A stretch of 37,683 bases of DNA from an uncultured Muribaculaceae bacterium (GTDB lineage Bacteria; Bacteroidota; Bacteroidia; Bacteroidales; Muribaculaceae), in the NCBI GenBank assembly GCA_947381945.1, contig CANCXM010000029.1, positions 1 to 37,683 on the forward strand, in the 5' to 3' direction. A model generated the notes under the pieces. That model searched no databases, had not been told where the DNA came from, and saw only the letters and a program-made list of their open reading frames with translations. The position numbers were made by a program, and so were the translations under genes. Shown here in pieces: positions 32,265-37,683 of the stretch (position 1 is its first letter; each line of letters opens with the position of its first letter).

Positions 32265-32269
32265 CATCA

Positions 32270-32333
32270 GTTTTTCATGGTATTAGATTTAAGGTAAGAA
32301 GATTATTCGTCGTGATGACGGATAATTTTTTTT
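32270..32333 (+). ncRNA. Predicted short RNA of about 60 nt (promoter plus terminator, no ORF)
   Basis: The segment between an exact-match promoter and an intrinsic terminator has no reading frame. Its 5' half carries CATGGTATTAGATTTAAGG, which I recall as a recurrent leader sequence in Bacteroidales genomes. The described Bacteroidales-1 RNA motif is also bounded by a phylum-type promoter and a terminator, but membership is not established here. It could be an independent small RNA or an attenuator for the porin gene. Confidence 0.5.
32302..32333 (+). terminator. Rho-independent terminator upstream of the porin gene
   Basis: ATTATTCGTC (32302-32311) pairs with GACGGATAAT (32317-32326), nine Watson-Crick pairs plus one G-U, with a 5-nt loop, followed by a run of T to 32333. 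Confidence 0.85.
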
Positions 32334-32358
32334 ATGTCCGCATTTTGGCGTATCTTTG
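32328..32358 (+). promoter_or_regulatory. Probable promoter of the porin gene, leaving almost no leader
   Basis: TATCTTTG (32351-32358) matches the -7 consensus exactly. The -33 position 19 bp upstream is TTTT (32328-32331) in place of TTTG and lies in the T-run of the preceding terminator. The ATG at 32368 is 9 nt after the -7 box, so the mRNA would be leaderless or nearly so. Confidence 0.5.
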
Positions 32359-32367
32359 CAGTCACTT

Positions 32368-34347
32368 ATGAAACATCATCTCCTAATCATACTCACAGTA
32401 TTACTTGCAGGGTTTGGCGGGGTAAGCGCGCATGACGACATCCCCAATGACTCACTCTCCTACTCCTGGCGCATCCTGCAGCCGCTCGGTCTGCGCGAGC
32501 GCGCCCCGATGGACACATTATTGTTCAACTACCACAAGACAGCGGTTCCCTCATCCTACAGTCCGGCCTTCGCAACGACAGGCAACCAGGCATCTGTGGG
32601 CAAGAATATGATATTCATGGACAGCGAGCCCATGAGCGATTTCTTTTTCCGCGACGCAAAGCAGTTCTGGATTCCGAATCTCGAGACTATGAGATTCTTC
32701 AACACACGCATCCCCATGTCGCAGGTCGGCTACAACACGGGCGGTGGACGTGAACTTGCCCAGGACTGGTTCAAATTTCTCTTCTCAGGCAACCTAAACA
32801 AACGCTCGCAGATAGGTGTGCTCGTCTCATACCCCTACTCCAAAGGCAGCTATGAGAATCAAGCAGCCAAAGGCCTGACCTGGGGACTCTCCGGCTCCTA
32901 CACTGGTGACCGCTATGAGTTCCAGGGCTTTTTCAATGCCTACAACATGATTAACAAGGAGAACGGCGGTATCACCGACGACCTCTACATCCTCGACCCG
33001 GCGCAATTGCAGGGCGGTGTCTCATCCATCAATCCTAAGAGTATCCCCACAAACCTTACCAACTCCCACACCCGCGTCGTCGGAAAGGAGTTCTACATGA
33101 ACCACCGCTACAAAGTGGGCTATTGGCGTGAGGAGAAGGATGACAACGACTCTGTCGTGGCGAGAGAATACATCCCCGTGTCGAGCTTCATCTGGACACT
33201 CGACTACAACAGTGGCCGTCACCGCTTCACCAACACCAACTCAACTCAGGAAAAAGACTTCTGGACCAACCATTACATCAGCACAAACGATACCTACGAC
33301 CTCACCTCCTACAGCTCACTGCGCAACACCATCGGCGTATCGCTCCTCGAAGGCTTCAATAAATATGCCAAGGCCGGTCTCGGCGCATTCCTGACCCACG
33401 AACTCCGCACCTACAAACAGACACCTGACACCTTCGCAATTTCCGGCGACGACCGTCCCGCAGGACTGACACCCTATCCGTTCGATTCAAGACTCAAAGG
33501 CAAGGAGACACAGAATCTTCTCTATGTCGGCGCACAGCTCGTCAAGCAGCAGGGCCATCTTCTTAACTACGAGGTCACCGCAAGCCTCGGACTTGTCGGG
33601 CCTGCAGCAGGAGAAATCAAGGCGGAGGGCAACGTGTCGACCCGCATCAAACTTCTCGGCGACACCGTGAGGGTTAAGGGCTACGGCCATTTCAGCAACA
33701 CAACCGCCCCCTATCTGATGAACAACTACATCTCCAACCACTTCGCGTGGAAAAACGATTTCGGCAAGATACGCCGTCTGCGTTTCGGAGGTATGCTCGA
33801 TTTGCCCCACACCGGCACCTTTGTCAACGTCGGTGTCGAGAACATACAGAACCACATCTACTTCAGCCCCGACATGCTCCCCGTGCAGAATGGTGGAAGT
33901 GTGCAGGTGTTCAGCGTCAAGGTGCAACAAAACCTCCGTTGGCGCGCGCTCAACTGGGAAAACACACTCATCTATCAGAAATCATCCGACGATGCCGTCA
34001 TTCCGCTCCCGCAGTTTGCCGTCTACTCCAACCTCTTCCTCTATTTCCGTATCGCGAAAGTGCTGCAGGTGCAGTTGGGAGTCGACATGGATTACTACAC
34101 AAGCTACTACGCTCCCGGTTATCAGCCATCGACCATGGCCTTCTACAACCAGCGTGAAATCAAATGCGGCAACTACCCCTTCATGAACGCCTACGCCAAC
34201 TTCAAGCTCTCACGCGCACGTTTCTTCGTGCTCTACTCCCACCTGAACCAAGGCATGTTTGGCGACGACAACTATTTCTCCCTTCCCCACTATCCTCTCA
34301 ATCCACGCCGTTTCCAGATGGGCGTGATTGTCGACTTCGTAAACTAA
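32368..34347 (+). CDS. Putative outer-membrane porin (PF14121-type)
   Basis: A 659-residue outer-membrane protein. The signal peptide is MKHHLLIILTVLLAGFGGVSA. The N-terminal part (WRILQPLGLRERAPMDTLLFNYHKTAVPSSYSPAFATTGNQ, read in pieces) and the strand-rich remainder fit the Bacteroidota putative-porin family of about 650 residues. Alternating strands such as RSQIGVLVSYPYSKGSYENQ, YEFQGFFNAYNM and LQVQLGVDMDYYTSYY suggest a large barrel, and it ends PRRFQMGVIVDFVN. Solute specificity is unknown. The ATG at 32368 is preferred to the upstream TTG (32356), which lies inside the -7 box. A short RNA gene lies directly upstream. Confidence 0.85.
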   Translation: MKHHLLIILTVLLAGFGGVSAHDDIPNDSLSYSWRILQPLGLRERAPMDTLLFNYHKTAVPSSYSPAFATTGNQASVGKNMIFMDSEPMSDFFFRDAKQFWIPNLETMRFFNTRIPMSQVGYNTGGGRELAQDWFKFLFSGNLNKRSQIGVLVSYPYSKGSYENQAAKGLTWGLSGSYTGDRYEFQGFFNAYNMINKENGGITDDLYILDPAQLQGGVSSINPKSIPTNLTNSHTRVVGKEFYMNHRYKVGYWREEKDDNDSVVAREYIPVSSFIWTLDYNSGRHRFTNTNSTQEKDFWTNHYISTNDTYDLTSYSSLRNTIGVSLLEGFNKYAKAGLGAFLTHELRTYKQTPDTFAISGDDRPAGLTPYPFDSRLKGKETQNLLYVGAQLVKQQGHLLNYEVTASLGLVGPAAGEIKAEGNVSTRIKLLGDTVRVKGYGHFSNTTAPYLMNNYISNHFAWKNDFGKIRRLRFGGMLDLPHTGTFVNVGVENIQNHIYFSPDMLPVQNGGSVQVFSVKVQQNLRWRALNWENTLIYQKSSDDAVIPLPQFAVYSNLFLYFRIAKVLQVQLGVDMDYYTSYYAPGYQPSTMAFYNQREIKCGNYPFMNAYANFKLSRARFFVLYSHLNQGMFGDDNYFSLPHYPLNPRRFQMGVIVDFVN

Positions 34348-34434
34348 CACCTCCCACTACCCGGACATCATAATCAGATTATCCGTCGATTTCGGCTTCC
34401 GGCGAACCTCCGGAGGCGTGTCGGTTGTTTATAT

Positions 34435-34464
34435 AATCAGGTAGAACCATAAATCTACCTGATT
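34435..34464 (+). terminator. Hairpin between the porin gene and the solute-binding protein gene
   Basis: AATCAGGTAGA (34435-34445) pairs perfectly with TCTACCTGATT (34454-34464) around an 8-nt loop. It lies 5 nt before the next start codon, so it could end porin transcripts or mask translation initiation of the downstream gene. There is no T-run. A second palindrome, CCTCCGGAGG, lies upstream at about 34408. Confidence 0.5.
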
Positions 34465-34469
34465 TGCTT

Positions 34470-35417
34470 ATGTCCACAGACCAGAATAAACCGACTCGTC
34501 AGGCTAACGACGATGAAAAACGCACCACACCGACCCCGGCTCCCAAAAAGAACGGAGGTCTGCGCTCACTGTTCCGCGCACCGCGCGGAGGAATCCTCCT
34601 TTCGCTGACCCTCATTGCCATCGGCATCATCGTGACCGTCAAAGGCTGCTCATCGCCTGTCCCCGGCCACGGCTACGAATATGTGCGTGGTCGTGGTGAC
34701 ACCATCAATGTTGCCATTGACTACTCCCCGATGTCGCTCTACCGCTTCGGTGACACCCTCGCAGGATTCAACTACGAGATGATGAAGGACATGGCGGCAC
34801 TTTACGGTGACAATGTCAAATTCTACCCCGTGGCATCTGTCAACGAGGCCCTCGACGAACTGAAAGCAGGGAAATACGACGTTGTCATCTCCGATCTCCC
34901 CATCACCGCCTCGCGCCGTGAGGCATTCCGGTTCACAGAGCCTGTCTATCTTGACAAGCAGGTCCTCATCAGCCGCGACTCGACCATCACCTCCCGCCTC
35001 GACCTTGGAGGAAAGGAAGTCTGGACCCTGGAGAGGTCACCGGCTGCCGAACGCCTGCAAAATCTGTCGCGTGAGATAGGCGACACCATCATCCTCCGGC
35101 ATGACTCCATCCGCAGCGCCGAACAGCTCGTCATGCTCACGGCCATGGGCAAAATCCCATTTGCAGTCGTCAATGCAGCGAAAGCCGTACACTTGGCCAA
35201 AGACTATCCGGATGTCGACATATCCACACCCGTGTCATTCACCCAGTTCCAGTCGTGGGTGGTTAACAAAGACAATCCCGCACTTGCCGACACGCTTGAC
35301 GCTCAGATTACCCGCTTCAAGTCAACGCCACAATACGCCGAACTGCTGAAACGCTACATGCTCCAGACCGCACTCGATGTCGAGAAGCAATCGCCAGACA
35401 GCACTGCCGGGCATTAG
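34470..35417 (+). CDS. Membrane-anchored solute-binding protein (SBP family 3)
   Basis: A 315-residue protein. A hydrophilic, Pro/Lys-rich N terminus of about 40 residues precedes one membrane helix (GILLSLTLIAIGIIVTV) and then GCSSP, which could be a lipobox with an unusually long N-region. The periplasmic part is a family 3 amino-acid-type binding domain: INVAIDYSPMSLYRFGDTLAGFNYEMMKDMA, DVVISDLPITASRREAFRFTEPVY, and SWVVNKDNPALADTLDAQITRF near the end. The arrangement resembles the sensor half of MltF without the lytic transglycosylase domain. No ABC permease or ATPase lies nearby, so it is more likely a sensor or regulatory protein than an importer part. Confidence 0.75.
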   Translation: MSTDQNKPTRQANDDEKRTTPTPAPKKNGGLRSLFRAPRGGILLSLTLIAIGIIVTVKGCSSPVPGHGYEYVRGRGDTINVAIDYSPMSLYRFGDTLAGFNYEMMKDMAALYGDNVKFYPVASVNEALDELKAGKYDVVISDLPITASRREAFRFTEPVYLDKQVLISRDSTITSRLDLGGKEVWTLERSPAAERLQNLSREIGDTIILRHDSIRSAEQLVMLTAMGKIPFAVVNAAKAVHLAKDYPDVDISTPVSFTQFQSWVVNKDNPALADTLDAQITRFKSTPQYAELLKRYMLQTALDVEKQSPDSTAGH

Positions 35418-35523
35418 TGAAAATATACCCCTGACCGATATTGATAGCATCAGTCGATTCCGGCAGATAAAATCCACACTCGCAATCAACAAATTAATGT
35501 GAAAGTGTGTTAGTATATTACAA

Positions 35524-35637
35524 GTGATTAAATATGAAAAGCTCACGGTTTCCCCGCTTGAAAACCTACAACTGTCAATCGCTTCGGCACTCCACAACCA
35601 AACACCATCGGAGGCCGCACAACTAAGAAAAACATAA
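35524..35637 (+). CDS. Possible 37-residue ORF or gene remnant
   Basis: A GTG-initiated frame reads VIKYEKLTVSPLENLQLSIAS and ends in LHNQTPSEAAQLRKT. It has amphipathic-helix character unlike random intergenic sequence. No ATG or convincing promoter is present, and no family is recognised. It may be a remnant of a longer gene. The rest of 35418-35668 shows nothing else. Confidence 0.2.
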   Translation: MIKYEKLTVSPLENLQLSIASALHNQTPSEAAQLRKT

Positions 35638-35668
35638 ATTTCAACTATTAATCAAAAAATAAGTCGTT

Positions 35669-36223
35669 ATGAAAACGCTCATTGAAAAATTCTGGGGTGA
35701 ATCCCGCTATTGGTGGGTTGTACTCCTCGCAGGTATCCTTATGGTGATTTGCGGTTTCGCATACTGGTTCTGGCCGGTTGCCGGATATGCCGTTGCTTCT
35801 CAGATTTTTGGCTGGCTTCTTATTCTCGTAGGTATTGTTCAGCTTCTCGTGGCTTCGGGTCCTAACCGTGGCAAAGGCTGGGGATGGTGGCTTGCCGGTG
35901 GTGTCATCGACATCTTCATCGGTTTCATGCTCGTCCGCAGCATCGTCCTCTCAGAAATGGTCTTCCCCTATTTCATTGCTTTCATATTCATCTACTGGGG
36001 CATCAGCGCTCTCTGCAGTTCTGTCATGCAAAGCGGCCGTCGCTACTGGTGGCTACAGCTTATCAACGGCATCCTTCTGATGCTCATCGGTTTCTTCTTC
36101 ATTGAAGCCGGATGGCTCCAGGACATGGCCATGACAAGCTTCCTTACTTCTCTTGCATTTATCTACTGGGGCTTCACAATCGCCATGCTCTCCTACGACA
36201 TGAAGCCTGCTTACCGTAAATAA
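35669..36223 (+). CDS. HdeD family (DUF308) membrane protein
   Basis: A 184-residue inner-membrane protein with six helices in three pairs, the HdeD layout: YWWVVLLAGILMVICGFAYWF, SQIFGWLLILVGIVQLLVA, GWWLAGGVIDIFIGFMLV, YFIAFIFIYWGISALC, YWWLQLINGILLMLIGFFF and SFLTSLAFIYWGFTIAML. Internal sequence repetition (GxxxxxxGxxYW and FIYWG) is visible. HdeD of E. coli is linked to acid resistance at high cell density, but members elsewhere are uncharacterised. It appears monocistronic: a hairpin follows at 36265 and rarA has its own promoter. Confidence 0.88.
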   Translation: MKTLIEKFWGESRYWWVVLLAGILMVICGFAYWFWPVAGYAVASQIFGWLLILVGIVQLLVASGPNRGKGWGWWLAGGVIDIFIGFMLVRSIVLSEMVFPYFIAFIFIYWGISALCSSVMQSGRRYWWLQLINGILLMLIGFFFIEAGWLQDMAMTSFLTSLAFIYWGFTIAMLSYDMKPAYRK

Positions 36224-36264
36224 AGGCATTCGGAAAGTTTCAAAAATTGTAAGATAACCATATT

Positions 36265-36301
36265 GTTCCCGGATCTGCGGCACTGTCGCAAATCCGGGAA
36301 C
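36265..36301. terminator. Hairpin after the HdeD-like gene
   Basis: GTTCCCGGAT (36265-36274) pairs perfectly with ATCCGGGAAC (36292-36301), with extra pairing TGCG/CGCA inside the loop. It lies 41 nt after the stop codon. The T-tract is weak (CTCTCATTTC). Confidence 0.6.
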
Positions 36302-36323
36302 TCTCATTTCACCACCCCTATGG

Positions 36324-36355
36324 TTTGCGTGAAGGTGAAATAATGAGTAAATTTG
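36324..36355 (+). promoter_or_regulatory. Promoter of rarA, giving a leaderless or nearly leaderless mRNA
   Basis: TTTG (36324-36327), 20-bp spacer, TAAATTTG (36348-36355): an exact consensus match. Only 7 nt separate the -7 box from the ATG at 36363, so transcription probably starts at or within a few bases of the start codon. The inverted repeat ATTTCACC (36306-36313) / GGTGAAAT (36334-36341) brackets the -33 box. Confidence 0.78.
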
Positions 36356-36362
36356 CACTGTC

Positions 36363-37649
36363 ATGAATCAGCCACTTGCCGAGCGTATGCGACCGCGCTC
36401 ACTCGATGATTACATAGGTCAGCTCCATCTGGTAGGGCCGGGCGGAGTGGTCCGCCGAATGATTGAATCGGCCAAGGTTTCTTCCTTTATCCTCTGGGGC
36501 CCTCCCGGAGTGGGGAAGACTACCCTCGCGCGCATCATAGCCAACACTGTCAACGTCCCCTTCTACACCCTCTCCGCCGTCAGCGCCGGAGTGAAGGATG
36601 TCCGCGAGGTGATTGACCGTTGCAAGGCCGATGCCAGAAGCATGTTCACCGGTGGGCGCCCCATCCTCTTCATCGATGAAATCCACCGTTTCAGCAAGGC
36701 GCAGCAGGACAGCCTGCTCGGTGCCGTCGAGAGCGGTGTCGTGACTCTCATCGGCGCGACGACAGAGAATCCGTCGTTCGAAGTCATACGCCCGCTTCTC
36801 TCTCGCGCTCAGGTCTACACCCTACGCCCCCTCGAACAGACCGACCTCGAACTCCTCCTCGACAGAGCGATAAAGGGCGACGAGGTCCTGCAATCACACG
36901 GCGTGGAGGTCGAACAGACCACCGCCCTCTTCCGCTTTGCCGGAGGCGACGCGCGCAAACTGCTCAACATCATCGACCTTCTCGAACAGTCGACACCGCA
37001 GGGTGAACCCGTGGTCATCAACGACCGCATCGTCACCGACCGCCTGCAGGAGAACCCCGCCGCCTACGACAAAAACGGCGAGATGCACTACGACATCATC
37101 TCCGCTTTCATCAAAAGTGTCCGTGGTTCGGACCCCGACGCAGCCCTCTACTGGCTTGCCCGCATGATTCATGGCGGAGAGGATCCGGAATTCATCGCGC
37201 GCCGACTGCTCATCCTCGCCGCCGAGGACATCAGTCTGGCCAACCCCAACGCCCTGCTACTCGCCAACGCCACCTTCGAGGCCGTCCACAAACTCGGCTT
37301 TCCCGAAGGGCAGATACCGCTTGCGGAATGTACGGTCTACCTCGCCCTCTCGCCCAAAAGCAACTCGACCTACACCGCGCTCCACAAGGCGATGAAACTC
37401 GTCGAACAGACCGGTGACCTACCCGTCCCGCTCCATCTGCGCAACGCACCGACATCGCTGATGAAAGATATGGGCTATGGCCGCGACTACAAGTATGCCC
37501 ACGACTATCCCGGTAACTTCGTCGTCCAGCAATTCATGCCTGACCAACTCGGCCACGTCGATCTCTGGCAACCGTGCGACAACCCTGCCGAGATGCGTTC
37601 AGCCGCCCTCCAGAACCAACGCTGGCAGGGAGGGAAAGATACAAAATAA
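36363..37649 (+). CDS. rarA: Replication-associated recombination protein A (MgsA/WRNIP1 family AAA+ ATPase)
   Basis: A 428-residue AAA+ ATPase, related to clamp-loader subunits and RuvB, that acts at stalled replication forks. The family N terminus [25 protein letters not shown] is present. Walker [10 protein letters not shown] is at 46-54 (K52), Walker B ILFIDE at 101-106 and sensor 1 [13 protein letters not shown] at about 131-143. The C-terminal tetramerisation domain includes [34 protein letters not shown] and [12 protein letters not shown]. Length is typical. Its promoter sits against the start codon, so translation likely starts on a leaderless mRNA. 34 bp of unassigned sequence follow to the window end. 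Confidence 0.95.
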   Translation: MNQPLAERMRPRSLDDYIGQLHLVGPGGVVRRMIESAKVSSFILWGPPGVGKTTLARIIANTVNVPFYTLSAVSAGVKDVREVIDRCKADARSMFTGGRPILFIDEIHRFSKAQQDSLLGAVESGVVTLIGATTENPSFEVIRPLLSRAQVYTLRPLEQTDLELLLDRAIKGDEVLQSHGVEVEQTTALFRFAGGDARKLLNIIDLLEQSTPQGEPVVINDRIVTDRLQENPAAYDKNGEMHYDIISAFIKSVRGSDPDAALYWLARMIHGGEDPEFIARRLLILAAEDISLANPNALLLANATFEAVHKLGFPEGQIPLAECTVYLALSPKSNSTYTALHKAMKLVEQTGDLPVPLHLRNAPTSLMKDMGYGRDYKYAHDYPGNFVVQQFMPDQLGHVDLWQPCDNPAEMRSAALQNQRWQGGKDTK

Positions 37650-37683
37650 GAACTTACCTTACAGTCCTTTGACACACGGAAGT

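Overview
The window reads as chromosome of a Bacteroidales bacterium, most likely of the Muribaculaceae (family-level placement is inference from recalled protein similarity). Support: ten exact copies of the Bacteroidota promoter pattern TTTG-N19/20-TAnnTTTG, very few Shine-Dalgarno sites, an ACT-less SerA, a FimB/Mfa2-like lipoprotein, a PF14121-type putative porin, and the Bacteroidota forms of IlvC and RecO. Most of it is ordinary housekeeping chromosome; the interest lies in intergenic structure, one uncharacterised redox operon and one decayed AT-rich patch.

Layout. 1-418: two tandem leftward promoters firing off the left edge (perhaps into an rRNA operon) and the serA terminator. 419-2449 (-): serC-serA, serine synthesis. 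3000-8783 (+): tripartite RND efflux operon (adaptor, pump, outer-membrane lipoprotein) behind a promoter flanked by repeats. 8991-12958 (+): DUF3737 protein, PatB/MalY-like C-S lyase with operator-like repeats, a REP-like tandem repeat block, and a MATE transporter. 13025-13142: perfect 45-bp inverted repeat between convergent genes. 13191-19218 (-): ilvD-ilvB-ilvN-acyl-ACP thioesterase-ilvC. 19427-19921 (-): tRNA-Glu, rpsT, tRNA-Glu as one unit with its own promoter and terminator. 20172-21681 (+): outer-membrane barrel protein and recO, followed by a small membrane protein on the other strand.

22189-24865 (+): tRNA-Pro with promoter and terminator, then an AT-rich stretch of fragments (44-residue ORF, 5'-truncated ORF, MNT nucleotidyltransferase with the stump of its HEPN partner), then a FimB-like lipoprotein. 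25138-29058 (+): four-gene cluster of a membrane polyferredoxin, a Tat-exported Fe-S aldo/keto reductase lipoprotein, a DUF1893 protein and an ECF S-component-like membrane protein. This cluster is the best candidate for an undescribed pathway. 29091-30455: DUF1593 protein. 30542-31993 (-): Schlafen-AlbA_2/HATPase-type regulator. 32234-32333: promoter plus terminator that define a short RNA of about 60 nt. 32368-37649 (+): putative porin, membrane-anchored solute-binding protein, HdeD-like protein and rarA.

How the parts work together: serCA and the ilv operon supply serine and branched-chain amino acids, the thioesterase linking the latter to acyl-chain release. The RND and MATE systems export compounds. 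The Fe-S/AKR cluster probably moves electrons across the inner membrane to a lipid-anchored oxidoreductase.
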